64,000 nt of DNA from positions 4,092,001 through 4,156,000 of the forward strand of contig OY744465.1 of assembly GCA_963556145.1 (NCBI GenBank), written 5' to 3'. The notes under the pieces were generated by a model. It made no database searches. It was not told the DNA's origin and saw only the letters and a list, made by a program, of their open reading frames with translations. This document shows positions 11,960-23,289 of this stretch, in pieces (position 1 is the stretch's first letter; every line of letters begins with the position of its first letter). The position numbers and the translations under genes are program-made. The DNA is from Hygrocybe punicea. Its lineage: Eukaryota > Basidiomycota > Agaricomycetes > Agaricales > Hygrophoraceae.

Positions 11960-14900
11960 ATGCAGCACGATAACCCAGGCGAGCTGCACGGTTCTGGCTC
12001 CCAACCAGGTGAGCCTATGTCCCCACACATGTTGTTTGGCTTGTCGCTCTTCGACCCTTCTGGCTGGGCTCTGGCTGACTATCGATGGTGCCAAGGCCTT
12101 GCATTTCCTACCCCTACAATGCAAAGCCAGATTCATGAACTTGCCAAAACACTTCCTCCTCCCCGGAAACAAAACACCGCTTGCGATGCTTGCAGGTTTG
12201 TTCGCATGGTTACCTTTGTGACGGAAAATCTTGACTCCCTATGTGCTCTGCAGAGCAAGGAAAGTCAAATGTAATCGACTTCCGGGTCAAGACAAGGTAT
12301 CCCGTCCTCTCGTTTCTGTGTCTGTCGTTTTGCTCAACGCTGGTAATATTTAGTGTCAGGTGTGCTTCAATCGTCTTGACCTCCTTCCTTGACTAAACCA
12401 CTTGACAGCATTGCTTGTCCAAGAATTATCCGTGCACGTTGAGTATATTTAACCTTATCATTTGACCCGTCAAATTGACCTATATCCTCGCTAGGCATTA
12501 CGTACAACAAGCCACCAGCGAAAAGAAACGCGGTTCGGCAACCAATCGTAGACCTCGTAATCTCAGTGCCTCCAATCCCAGGTATGTTCAGCCCACTCTG
12601 GCCAACCCCAATATAGCAAGTGAACTCCGAACGTCGCCTCCTCACAGGTAACAATTTTGTTGGCTGCTTTATCCTGTCCTCAAGTTATTCCTTTGGGATG
12701 TTCTAGTTCCTCATCTTCTGGAGCGTCAACGATGTAAACAATTTCACGATATTGTTTGACGTCGTTTCTTATCCCTCGTAGTGCTTCACCTATCGTCGAA
12801 AATGGTAAAGCCATTCCATCCGCAAGGCCCCCTAGTTTTCAGACCCCCATCACATGGAAACAAGGTTTCTATCCGCCCATGACACTCAATACCCCAATTC
12901 GAGACGTCCTTGCATACATGTTTTCGCCCCCTGACAATGCAAGGTTTGCTGTTCTCAAGAATATGGTCCGTGATTGAAAATTTTACTGTCTTTCGTCAGC
13001 GATCCAGGGACATTTGGGCAACTCAGAACCCGCTTACCGTACACGGAGTGGGGTGAACTGGCTGTACGACTGGATGATGAGAGTTTCCGAGCTGAGTGCG
13101 TCTGATCTGAATTGTTTTCTAGCAAACGAACACCTCGTCTTTTTACTTTCTTTGGTTTCGAGAAGCAAGGAATTTCATTTACTGTGGTTTTGTCTTCCTT
13201 TTAGTCTATCTCACTCAACATTTTGCTTTCTGCAGGTTTGCCCTCGATCTTGTGGAGGTTTTTTTTCAAATTGTCCATACTCGCATCCCCCTACTTAATC
13301 CTGAACAATTCCGCCAACGCCTGAATATGCAAATTGGGCCTCAATCGCAACTCTCGGCTTCCGCGATTTCAGAAAAACCATTGCATCCTGCTCTGGTGGC
13401 TACTGTACTTGCCTGGGGTGCAAAATTCTCTGAACATCCTTTACTTGTTGCGGACCGACGACGTCCAGGCGGACAAAGTTGCCTTGCAAGAACGGCTATT
13501 GACCGAGCCCGTGAACTGGCTGAGGCTATGAAAGTACACCGTGTTGCCTCTCCAGAACATGTTGTAATCGGTTTGCTCATGGAACCCCTTCAGAGCCGTG
13601 AGTTTTTTACTCATTTTTGATTGAAGTCGCTGATCTTTTTGGCAGAAAATCCCGATGATCCCCATGGTAACTCAATCAGAAAACCTTATACAACCAACTA
13701 GTTGACTTCATCAACGTCAGGATTCCATGGGTTTTGGCTAACTTCAGCGACACGCAACCTGCTTGATCTTGGTGTACGTCTGATTCCTTGAGTACTCTAC
13801 TATGAAGGTTTACCCTGACCAACCGCAGATCAATCATAAGTCTGTCATGACTAACATTCATGATCCTGACGCACGCGGAACCATGATTTTTGCTTGGTGG
13901 ATGGCATGTCTTTGTGACGCCTACGCTTCAGTTTATTATCGAAAAAAGCCGGTTCTTGACGACGAAGACTACGATATTGACTTCTACACAGCAGATCCGG
14001 TTACACCTGAGTCGATTGGCAAGCCCTCTCCGAGGGAGCAGCTGGAGGTATTAATACTAATTGTTTCAAGTTTATCAACTGAATTGTTTATCGCAATCGA
14101 CAGTTCTTGGTAAGAGCCCACTGTGCATAGACTGAACGCACTGTCTTCAACGCATGTGCAGGGATACTACCGTGCTGCTCATGCGTTGGCCCGCATTGCT
14201 CGTCAAATGTCTAGACAACTTTGGAAACCTGTAACAGACTCCGATGGAATTCCTTTCGACGTATTGTGTAGTTTCACCAATGCGCTTGGTGAATGGCGGG
14301 ACCAGTACCTCACCGTTGTCGGCGTTCCCAGCAACTTCGAAGCCGAATGGGATTTTGTCTCAGCTGTATCTGCCTGTTGAGTAGATCATGCATGCCCGTG
14401 AAGATTGAAAACTTACGTTAAACATGTAGGCGCAAGCGATGCCACGTACCATGTCATGTGGATTATACTCTTCAATGCGATAGACGATTTTGGCATCCGC
14501 GAGATTAACGAGGTTGTTCGCACAGGAAATCCGGCTAATGCGACAGCAAATTACTTGCAAATTGATGCAGCCAAGCGGAAGGTCACTGATGAATCGCTGC
14601 ACGGTGCCTTACGCATTGCTGGACTGGTAGGATCTGATTCCTCTGTTTCGCATCGTAATACTTAGCTTTCACCAGGCTGGAGTATTGACCTCGCATGGTT
14701 ACTTGGTATTTGATCCAATTGCACTTAAATGAAGACTCACCCTTTCCCAGAGGCTCGATCCAGCGGTCATGCATGTTAGCTGTATTCAAGCGGGGACCTT
14801 ATTGGCCCGGCTTGGTCGTCCTGAAGCCTTGAACTGCATTGCGGGTCTAGAGCAATACAGCCATTCGTACGAAGAGGCTGGAGATCAAGCTGCTGATATG

Positions 14901-15153
14901 AAGCGTGCCTACCATACGGCGAGATACGGTGAAGTCGACTTTAATCACATGTTGTCCGTTGTGCCGCGAGTGGCCAGCTTGGACGCTAGCCAAGCGATGA
15001 TGGTGGATGATCCTACTTTGAGAAACAATGGCAACGTTGTCGCCCAGGTAGTGCGCACACCTCGTACCTTCTTCTGTTAACTCAATTTCATAGTATATGA
15101 TTTCATAGCTTCCCGGTGCTGATTCGTTCACGCAACCAGTCTATGGAAATTAA
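11960..15153 (+). CDS. Zn2Cys6 fungal-specific transcription factor
   Basis: A Gal4-type regulator with an N-terminal extension, a binuclear zinc cluster and a fungal_trans (XlnR-like) domain. The cluster is split over four exons: it reads C-x2-C-x6-C-x8-C-x2-C-x6-C only if a 6-nt exon at 12354-12359 is included. A basic stretch (KKRGSATNRRPRN) follows. The regulatory domain begins near 12781 (TWKQGFYPPMTLNTPIRDVL), with FFQIVHTRIPLLNPEQF, HPALVATVLAWGAKF, FAWWMACLCDAYASVYYRK and later helices to about 15050. The last exon ends PVYGN-stop. I count at least 14 exons; exact splicing between 12582 and 12780 is unclear. Target genes cannot be inferred. Confidence 0.85.
12354..12359 (+). other. 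6-nt micro-exon in the zinc cluster
   Basis: Within the transcription factor gene, TGTCAG lies between an upstream intron ending TTTAG and a downstream intron starting GTGTGC. It encodes Cys-Gln, supplying the fourth zinc ligand. With it, the exons 12254-12296 and 12409-12437 join in frame and give a perfect Cys6 spacing; without it that ligand is lost. Confidence 0.75.
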
Positions 15154-15344
15154 GTCATGCTCAAAGGTGCTCTCTACTTTGTAATATTATTTTTGCTGTT
15201 GCTCTTGTTGTAGGACAAATATTTTGGATCAATCTAACTATCCAAGACGTCAGAGCTATTATAGTCGCGTCTCGTTTTGTTCAATTTATATATATATAAG
15301 GGATAGCTACTTTTTGTCTAAATCTCAAGAACTGTTGAACCACC

Positions 15345-17560
15345 TCAACCCAAGCGAACACTTTTGACAACTTTAGAGATACCCGATTTCTCACCGCCGT
15401 ACCTCCCAGTGTCTCCAATATCACCCTTGTAGACCGCCTTCTGTGACGAAACCTTCCTTTTGGCTTTTTCAAACTTCTGGCGTTTCTTCACTCGTGGATT
15501 TCGCACACTTTTGGGACGACGAGGTGTCAACCCCTTGTTTGTTAACATTGCCCTGGTGAGGGAACGAGGACCTGAGACACTCTCGTCACCAAAGTCAGGG
15601 CTTCTGAGGAGAAACAGTGGTTTAGGCATGAAGCGCCGAGATCCTAAAAGTCGCGTACCTTCCGATGGACTGGGTTGCTTCATATTCAGCCTGCTTTTGT
15701 TCCCTTTTCTCCTTGGCCCTTAGCTTGACAAGTTCGTAGTATCCGTTGCCGCCGTCAGCATCCGTTCGGGAGATGCTGTCTTTACTGAATGTTTCGGGAT
15801 CAACGTCATCGAGGTCCTCTCCGCCTTTACCTCTTACGTTCATCTTCGCTTCCTTGACCAACCTTGCCTCTTTTGCCTTCCTTCTCTCTTTGTAAGGCAC
15901 ATCGTCGTCACCGCCCATCGCGTTACTCCGCGCCCCCTGACGTCTCACGCTTGTGTTCTGGATCCTGGATGTATGGAACCGAAGTGTCTTTTTCCGAGCA
16001 CTCTTGTCTGTACTATCGGCATGGTGCAGAGAAGTGGCTTCCCCAAAGGCATCGACGTTTTCGGAGCCCGCGTGTGCTCGAGGCAACAAGGATTTTGAGG
16101 GCGTGAATACCGGTTCAATCAGGTCGAACACTGGCTGGCAAACTTGGGCGGTTGTTGCAGGAGTTGGCTTGCGTTTCTTTTTCGGCCGTTCTTCCCGGTC
16201 GGGCTGAAGGTTATGTTTGGCTTGCTGTAGAGAAAAGGCGGCGTCTTTGAGGAGTTCATCTAGTTCGCCTGGGTCAAGACCTTTCTTCTTGTCATAGTTC
16301 CATAGTTGCTGGGCATCAATCAAGATGCCATCTTCTTCAGAATCCTGTTCTTTATCGTCCTCGTCTTCAGAATCTGAAATGGCTAAGTCGAGGTCTTCAA
16401 GAGTTGTGAGTGACTGTTTAAGGGTGAGAAGTCTGGGAAAGACAGGATGGGCCTGGAGCAGTTCCGGTCGTTGGACGAATTTTTCGCTCGATCGCAAATG
16501 AAAATAAAATGCCAAAGTTGTCGCGTAAGTAAGCAGCGTTTCTGACCACTCATGCACAATTAGTGAAAGACGTCGACAAGGAAACACTGTACTCACGATA
16601 ATGGAGGTGAATCATGCCAAGACTAAGGGCATCGGGGTTTCTGCCCTCCAATCTAGTTGGTCAGTCAGGAGGAGAGGGACGCTGGCGTGACAGAACGAAC
16701 TTGTTAATCTTGTCTCGACACCGTATGAGCCCCCAGGCTGTATCCTCCCAGTCACGCGCTAAAGCCAGGGTTTCGGGGCTGTTCTTTTCGAGGTGTCGGA
16801 TCGAAGAATTTTTGTCGGAAATGACCTGAGTTGGAAGCGTGTATGCAACCACGTCTCTACTGGCAGTTTGAAACTGATTTGTGAACAAAATCCGCTGGTC
16901 CACTCACTCAGAAGGTCCTTTATCCTCAACTTCAACCGGGTCTTCTAGGCCAAAGTCATTATCGGTCATGGCATCTCGTGCTCGCCTTTGTAAACGCTTC
17001 GCTTCCTGCTCCTCAAGTTCGTTAGCCTCCTCATCAGACTCGAGATCGGCTGCGTTTGAAGAATAATATGCAGACTTGCTGCGACCCCAAGTTTCCTCCC
17101 CGGAGGACGATCCTTCTCCAGAGGACGATGATTGTGAAGTCGTCTTCGCCTTGGCTTTTTTGAAGGAGGGTTTTGGCTTGGGTGTCTCTGCAGCAAGACT
17201 AAAGTCTTGAACATCCATACCCTCTCCCTCCTCTCCCTCTCCCTCCTCTCCGTCATCTTCATCATCTTCATCATCCGACATACCTTTCAGCCTGAAAACC
17301 TCATCATCGTCTCCGTCTTCATCTCCAACGAAATCATCACCATCTAGGAGGATCTTGTCCCGCGATGCGTGAACTATGTTTAGCGAAGAATTGAGGCCAA
17401 ACCGGGATGAGATTTTCTATGTATATAGCTCACACTGGTCCTCCTCGTCGAGGGGAATATCTGAAATCTTTTCCCACCGCTTGAGACTTCCATCGGATCG
17501 CTTCACATGCCGGTGTTGCTTTCTGGTGCCGCCAATCTTCTTTGGACGTCGGCGAACCAT
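15345..17560 (-). CDS. UTP3: U3 snoRNP/SSU processome protein Utp3/Sas10
   Basis: Nucleolar factor for 18S rRNA maturation. The ATG at 17560 opens MVRRRPKKIGGTRKQHRH. Splicing runs through an acidic, Ser-rich region (17373 to about 16905) containing MSDDEDDEDD and ETWGRSKSAYYSS. A Sas10/C1D-type helical domain follows (SPETLALARDWEDTAW, then LTYATTLAFYFHLRSS and HPVFPRLLTLKQSLTTLEDL). The C-terminal Sas10 domain is very basic (YKERRKAKEARLVKEA, GPRSLTRAMLTNKGLTPRRP, NPRVKKRQKFEKAKRKV). At least four introns are needed. Length and domain order fit fungal Utp3. The product would be a nuclear RNA-binding scaffold protein. Confidence 0.9.
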
Positions 17561-17645
17561 TGCAAAGGGCCAGTAAATTCCTAAAAGGTTTCTTGGAACG
17601 GAATACCAGTTACGATATAAAAACCGAAGTTTGAGTTGACAACAT

Positions 17646-17744
17646 GGCCGCCTGGCGAAATGGCATCGCGTCTGACTACGAACTTACCTAAATTTGTAGG
17701 AAGCGGCGATCAGGAGATTGCAGGTTCGACCCCTGCGGTGGTCA
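17646..17744 (+). tRNA. tRNA-Arg(ACG) with a 27-nt intron
   Basis: The mature cloverleaf folds fully: acceptor GGCCGCC/GGTGGTC (7 bp with two G-U), D stem GCG/CGC, anticodon stem TCTGA/TCAGG with loop CTACGAA (anticodon ACG at 17678-17680), T stem GCAGG/CCTGC with loop TTCGACC, discriminator A at 17744. The intron (17682-17708) starts one base 3' of the anticodon, the standard nuclear position. Internal A box (TGGCGAAATGG) and B box (GGTTCGACC) are intact. A T-run follows at 17745-17751, a normal Pol III terminator. Confidence 0.93.
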
Positions 17745-17751
17745 TTTTTTT

Positions 17752-18440
17752 ATTTTATTTTTGTGGACACTTTGCTGTTACTACACTCTCCATCCTCTCC
17801 CACTTATTGTTCACTGACTGAGGCCTGCATACCCCCAGCTTCCTATTTCCACCTGGCACACACCTGGTACCATATCCATTGACTGGTGGTGGTGTTTGCT
17901 CAGGGTAAAACCCATACAATGCGCTTGGACTCTGAATGCTCAATAGGTGGTGGAGCCACCTTGTGAGAGCCACCTATTGTGAGGCAGAATGATGGCTGGT
18001 GATGAAGGTACAAAGGGTGCCATGCAGGAGAGGGGGACAAGTCTCCTTCATAATGTGTGGAACTCCCCAGTGGCACCAGGAGGGCTTCCAGATACTTGGT
18101 GAGGAGGTATAGGGTGAAATGATGTTGCCTTATACAGTTGAGGTGGGTCTGTGCCTGGGTGTTGCAAATGGGCAGTTGAGGAAGACTGTTACAATTATGC
18201 ACAGCTACACATTCCTTTTTATTTCTTTTTGCCATTGTTCTTTTTCTTTGTCATCACTCAAATCCCCACAATGCACTCCCATTTATTCTCACCCTCTCAT
18301 TCCTTTTTCAGACAATGCGCTGTAGAGGCACTTGCCTCTGTGTACACGGAATCACCTGGTTTCCCCATTTCCCCCATCCACTTCCCTTCCCCTTTTACTA
18401 CTGTATATTCCATATATATATACTGCACACGCAAAAAGAC
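17752..18440. other. intergenic stretch, no gene recognised
   Basis: Between the tRNA and the first transposon relic I see no conserved coding frame. It is rich in GGTGG/CCACC words and pyrimidine runs. An imperfect inverted pair, CCTATTG / CAATAGG with GGTGGAGCCACC between, lies near 17940-17985. It may be old repeat DNA. Confidence 0.4.
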
Positions 18441-18515
18441 CTGATATCATGTATGCAACTGTAACTGTTGCGCAATTCACACAGAACCTGAGTCCGGAAC
18501 ACTGGACAGCACTTA
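18441..18515 (+). pseudogene. Copia polyprotein relic, left part
   Basis: In one frame this reads RPDIMYATVTVAQFTQN then LSPEHWTAL, the stretch before the end of a Ty1/copia reverse transcriptase. It stops at the TA where the Tc1/mariner element (18516-23223) entered. The matching right part starts at 23224. Only this short piece of the retroelement is recognisable. Confidence 0.75.
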
Positions 18516-18893
18516 TTGCTGTTTTCAGAAAGGTTGGTGGAGCTTGAAATCTGCCGAAATCTGCCGCAACCCCCCCCCCCAGCTCGTGAGATGAATATCT
18601 CAATAACTACAGCAGCTACAAAGAAATCGTGGATAGGTATGTGATCCCCTCATCAAGGGCTATGCAGCCCCACCATTTTTGGAGTGATTTGACACATTTT
18701 TCATAGGGTAGGGTAGTGCACCCTGTATATACAGTATTTCTACAATAAATAGTTGCAGTGCCATTCAAAATACATGTTTATTGTCTCAGAACATGTGCAT
18801 AGGGTGTATTGAGACAGCCCCATATTTTTGAGGTGCTGGACAAGTGTTGCATGTATGCAACGAGCGTGGGAGTTCTTGCTCACAACCACCATC
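18516..18893 (+). repeat. left terminal inverted repeat of the Tc1/mariner element
   Basis: Matches the reverse complement of about 22835-23223 nearly base for base, including a C run after AATCTGCCG, the words CACCCTGTATATACAGTAT and GAGTTCTTGCTCACAACCAC. Several left/right differences are T versus C or A versus G at CpG positions (TTGCTG/TTGCCG, TTGGTGG/TTGGCGG). The inner end abuts the transposase ATG at 18894, so the repeat must also serve as its promoter. Confidence 0.85.
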
Positions 18894-20088
18894 ATGCCTC
18901 ACAGGCGTGCGCTTTCAGACGATTCAAGGCAAATCATTGTGAAGATGGCGTCCTCTCTATCTGTAGCCGAAATTGTATGGCTCTCCGGCATACCCAAGCG
19001 AATGGTCGAACGGGTTCTGGCCCGTTTCAAATGCGATGGCACTGTTGCACGCAACAAGCTGCCCCCTCGTCTCCTCGGTGCATCTCGGGTGCTTTCACTG
19101 GAGAACATTCAGGTGAGTATCTGTTTCCAAGGACTACACAACAGTTTTTGACCAGCTCCGCCCAGTTCATTGAAGGGACAATCCGTTTCAGGCCAGACGC
19201 GTGCCTCGATGAATTGAGAGACACCATACAACAAAGGACAGGCAAGATGGTATCTCTAGCAACAACATGGCATGTGCTGACGAGAGCTGGCTTTACGATG
19301 AAGAAGGTGTGTGTCTACTGCCTGTTTGCAACTTGAGACTAGACGCGGTGCTCACCTCACTCAGTTGACGAAAAATGCCCTCGAGTGCAATGAGAGGGTC
19401 CGCCGTATGTACTGCTACACATTTGGCACCTTGTACACTGCAGATCAGGCCATTTTTGTGGACAAAAGTTCGTTTGATTGTCAGACAGAGATATGAGGAC
19501 GGGCCTGGGCATTATCTGGCAAATCCGCTGTCAGGAAGGCATTTTTCATTCAAGGCAAACGGTATGTATATCGGATGTTCATTGATTGAAAGGCCTAACA
19601 TTTGCTACAGGTATTCTCTACTGCCAGCGCTTTCTCTTGACGGCATCATCGCTGCACACCTGCTCGAAGGATCCTTCACAACGCAAACCTTTCTTGATTT
19701 TATTTGTGCGACTCTCAAAAGGATGAACCCTTTTCCTGGAAAAAACTCTGTACTCATCATGGCCAATGCACGGATTCACCGGCATCCCACAATCGTTGAA
19801 ACAATTCGTGAAAGGTTCATTTGCGTTGCTCTCACCCTCCTTCCTTGTGCTCAAATCTTTGTGGACAGTGGCTGCCGAATCTTATATTTACCTGCATACT
19901 CACCTGACTTCAATCCCATTGAACTTGCCTTCTCCAAGATCAAAGCTCACGTTCATCGCCATGGTAACATTGCTCGGGGAGAAGAGGGTATAGATGGTAC
20001 AGATGTGTACACATTCTTTTACAAGGCTGCATTTTCTGTTACCCCCCATGATGCTGCTAGTTGGTATCACCACTGTGGATATATCTGA
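18894..20088 (+). pseudogene. Tc1/mariner-type DDE transposase, inactivated
   Basis: Starts MPHRRALSDDSRQIIVKMAS with a helix-turn-helix region (LSVAEIVWLSGIPKRMVERV). Introns lie near 19111-19167, 19305-19365, 19562-19611 and 19816-19868. The DDE_3 core reads FVDKSSFD, then GRAWAL, YSLLPALSLDGIIAA, IMANARIH and YLPAYSPDFNPIELAFSKIK, ending HHCGYI. Two defects are visible. A TGA at 19494-19496 interrupts the frame where an Arg codon (CGA) is expected. The second catalytic Asp of the usual MDNARIH motif is Ala (codon 19762-19764). This copy should be dead unless served in trans. Confidence 0.85.
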
Positions 20089-20219
20089 TCACTGTCTGCA
20101 CAACACACTGTATTCCGAATATCTTTGTATGACTGCAATTGTATTGTTGTCGTTTCCCTCAACATCACAGCAAAAAACAGTCCATTTCTCAATTGCAACA
20201 TGACAAGACAACATATTTA

Positions 20220-22804
20220 CTATGAATGAACCTTCTTTGATCTTTCCAATGCCATCGCATCATCTTTGGCAAACCGGATGAGGCGAGATGCCGTACCAAA
20301 CTCCATGTTTCCAACCTGGGCTAGCTCCGCAGCCATCAAAGAAATGATGTCGTCAATGGTGAATAACTTGTGTGTGTTGACGAGAGTGTCCACAAACTTC
20401 ATGTACTGTTCGCTGTGCTTGTTCCACGTTCCGTTTGCTTCGAGTTCTTCAAGCCACACCTGCAATCCGGGGTAGTTGATCGGTGGTCCTGTTGGACTGC
20501 ATTTCAATGGCATCGCACTGTGGCGTAGTGGTGGTGACAGGGTATTGGAACTTGACCTATGTACATGTCGGTGATCATGGCCATGATGCATCTTATTGTT
20601 GGCGAAAGTGCCGCCAAACATCATCATCATCATCTGAGCCCACTGCGGGGGTTCAGACGACGACTGCTGGAGCACAGGTTGTGCAACGCCAACTGCGATA
20701 GGGGCAGGTTGGGTTCCTGCGCAATTTTTCAGCTGCGATTGTCGTACACATTTGTTAGTAAGTTTCAGCTGCTCCGGAGGGGAATCAATCGTTGCGCGGT
20801 GCTGTGCCTATGCACAGAACAGTGAGTGAAGGAAGAGAAGCGTGGGATGGGGTTTATACCAGTAGTGAGGCCCAGATGGTCAGGTCTTCGTAAGTATACT
20901 GATAATGCTCGCCATTCGACTGAATGAAGCAGGCCTTCCCGTGCTCCTGGCACTTGTGGTGCTCCTCAATGAGGGCCATGAGTTCAGCTTCACCATCTTG
21001 TTTCAATGATGGAATGGGCCCAGCAACCGCTCCAGATTTTGCAGAACCCCTTTTTTTCGCAGCTGACTGTCTCAACAATGTAAGAAATGGGTCAATTGAG
21101 CACTGAGCAAACGAACCTTGTCCACACTTTCAGTTGTGTCCACAATCTGGATAGTGAACGGTTTGACCTTCCCTTTGCCCTTGTTCTTCGCCTTCTGCTC
21201 GTCGATGTACTGCCAGACATTGTTGATAAGGTTTTCGGAAAGCTTCTTCGTCTTTGAGTAGTTTGGCAGTTGGCTTGCTGGTCCTCGGTGCCTTCCAGGG
21301 GAGGATATACCCAATTTGAGACCGGTGAACGATGCTCGTCTCCATTTTGTCCGTGACACGGGTAAGAAACATAGCAAACGCAATGTCAGACTTGATCGTC
21401 AGGTCGCAGAATGCATTTTTGTAAGGGACTTCAAATGCAATCTTGATTGCAGGGCCTACAAAAAAAAAGTTTAGTGGAATGATTGTAGCAAAGTGTGGAT
21501 AGTGTATTGCACGGGTACGGGTAAACCCGTGGGTTTTGCCGCGGGTACAGCCACAGGTGCGGGTATGGGTACAGCAATTTGTACCCGTGCGATTACCCAT
21601 ACCCGTGACGGGTAACCCGTGTACCCGTGACATTCAGTCACACGAATGACGCGTCGGGTTCAACCGCAACCGCAACAATCCAACGGGGCACGACAACAAG
21701 ATGATAGAAGACCACGGTGACGAAGACCACATCGACTGACGCGTCGTCGTCGTTCGCGATGTAACAGGCACCAAGAAGGACAATGAGGCTCAAGACTCAT
21801 CCCAGGCCCCACCATACCTCGCGAACATGCCCTGACACATCAACTGACGCGTCGATGTCATTCGCGAGGTAACAGGCACCAAGCAGGACAACGGGGCTCA
21901 AGACTTATCCCAGGCCCCTGCATACTGGTCGGCAATGGGCCAGAGCGCCCAAAGACATCCACCCCCGTTCACCTTGCATCCACGCCAAGCGAAGAAAGAC
22001 CAGGGGTGTAGTGCACCCACTCCCCGGTTGCCAGGTGAGTTTCTCACTGGCAATTCCACCAGCCCACGCATCCACCAGCCCATGCATCCACCGGCCCAGG
22101 CATCCACTGGCCCAGGCGTCCAACGACGCAATCACCCCAGCTTTGCGCCCACCACCCACCAACTACGCTGCACCGGGCCCGCACCCATCCCACCTCATGC
22201 TCACACGGCGTGTGTCAATTGACACATGTCTGGTGTCGCGAGGTCAAAGGGCTGCATGTCCGGTGTTGCGAGTGTGAGACCCGTGGGTTACCCGCTACGG
22301 GTACGGGTACGGGTCAGGTACGGGTAGGAAAAAAAAGACCCGGCACAAAACCCGTACCCGTGGTGACGGGTACAGGTATTCATGGGTATGGGTACGGGTA
22401 TCCCCAAAAGTACACGGGGGTTACCCGTGCAATACACTAAGTGTGGAAGAAAAACGGATGGGTGTCAATATCACCATCCGTCTCCTCCTTATATTCATCA
22501 TTGAAAAACCACCAGTCTCCTCAAACAGCTCGTCATCGATTGCAAGGTCATTTGCGTCCACTTGGTCAGCGACATCGAAAAGACTGAGGTTTCCTTCCTC
22601 AAAGACATCTATCTCAGCATCATCGTTTTCTTCTGCAGGTTCTTCCACAAATTTGGAAAGATTCAACTTGGTAGTGGGCCGAGGCCAAGGACAAGGACAT
22701 TTCGTGGTCGATGTAGCAACCATAGGGGGCTTTGCGGCCTTTCTTTTGCCAGTATTACAGTCCTTAGCAGGGGCTCGCTTGGCAGCAGCTTGCCTTGACG
22801 CCAT
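20220..22804 (-). CDS. second (accessory) gene of the Tc1/mariner element
   Basis: Runs convergent to the transposase, from the ATG at 22804 to the TAG at 20220-20222. I recognise no known domain. Visible parts: a Lys/Ala-rich start (MASRQAAAKRAPAKD), an acidic stretch (EEPAEENDDAEIDVFEEGN), a conserved-looking central exon (IKIAFEVPYKNAFCDLTIKSD), a basic Lys/Gly patch (KNKGKGKVK), a Met/His-rich segment (MMMMMFGGTFANNKMHHGHD) and a C-terminal helical segment (FTIDDIISLMAAELAQVGNM). At least three introns are needed. The hAT-like element lies between the first and second exons, probably in an intron. A role in transposition or regulation is a guess. Confidence 0.6.
21500..22439. mobile_element. 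hAT-like non-autonomous element 1
   Basis: Ends are TAGTGTATTGCACGGGTA and its inverted copy, flanked by a perfect 8-bp duplication AGTGTGGA (21492-21499 and 22440-22447). An 8-bp duplication and TAGTG ends are the hAT signature. Subterminal regions are packed with ACGGGTAC-type repeats in both directions, likely transposase-binding sites. The interior has a repeated unit (CAGGCACCAAG...CAGGCCCC) at about 21767-21814 and 21871-21918, and TCAATTGA/TCGCGAGGT motifs shared with the elements at 46755 and 51070. No transposase is encoded. Confidence 0.88.
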
Positions 22805-22834
22805 GCGTCCAGGAGAAGTCAGAACAGACAATGA

Positions 22835-23223
22835 TGGTGGTTGTGAGCAAGAACTCCCACGCTCAAGCACTGACGTTGCATACATGCAACACTTGTCCAG
22901 TGGCACCTCAAAAATATGGGGCTGCCTCAATACACCCTATGCACATGTTCTGAGACAATAAACATGTATTTTGAATGGCACTGCAACTAGTTATTGTAGA
23001 AATACTGTATATACAGGGTGCACTACCCTACCCTATGAAAAATGCGTCAAATCACTCCAAAAATGGTGGGGCTGCATAGCCCTTGATGAGGGGATCACGT
23101 ACCTATTCACGATTTCTTTGTAGCTGCTGTAGTTATTGAGATATTCATCTCACGAGCTGGGGGGGGGGTTTGCGGCAGATTTCGGCAGATTTCAAGCTCC
23201 GCCAACCTTTCTGAAAACGGCAA
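22835..23223 (-). repeat. right terminal inverted repeat of the Tc1/mariner element
   Basis: Inverted partner of 18516-18893. Its inner end lies about 30 bp from the ATG of the minus-strand accessory gene, so each TIR seems to drive one gene. A small length difference (GTCAGTGCTT present here, absent in the left copy) is seen near 22865. Confidence 0.85.
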
Positions 23224-23268
23224 TAAAAGGATATTCCGCTACCTAAAGGGAACAATGGATTACATGGC
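23224..23268 (+). pseudogene. Copia polyprotein relic, right part
   Basis: Continues the frame of 18441-18515 as KRIFRYLKGTMDYM, the motif between reverse transcriptase and RNase H in Ty1/copia elements. Beyond this the sequence degenerates into stops. Confidence 0.75.
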
Positions 23269-23289
23269 AGAAACATCAGAAAAAACACT

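Larger units (their letters stand above)
18516..23223. mobile_element. Tc1/mariner-type DNA transposon with long TIRs
   Basis: The ends are TTGCTGTTTTCAGAAAGG (left) and the reverse complement of TTGCCGTTTTCAGAAAGG (right), flanked by TA at 18514-18515 and 23224-23225. Removing the element and one TA restores a continuous Copia frame across the site, which fixes the borders. The TIRs are about 380 bp and reach almost to the start codons of two convergent genes: a DDE transposase (+) and a second protein (-). A hAT-like element (21500-22439) is nested inside. Without it the element would be about 3.76 kb. Confidence 0.9.

Noticed and set aside
21535..22440. Possible CRISPR-like or telomere-like array of ACGGGTAC units
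   Set aside because: The units are short, irregular, in both orientations and confined to the subterminal parts of a hAT-like element with an 8-bp duplication. Not a CRISPR, and the genome is eukaryotic.
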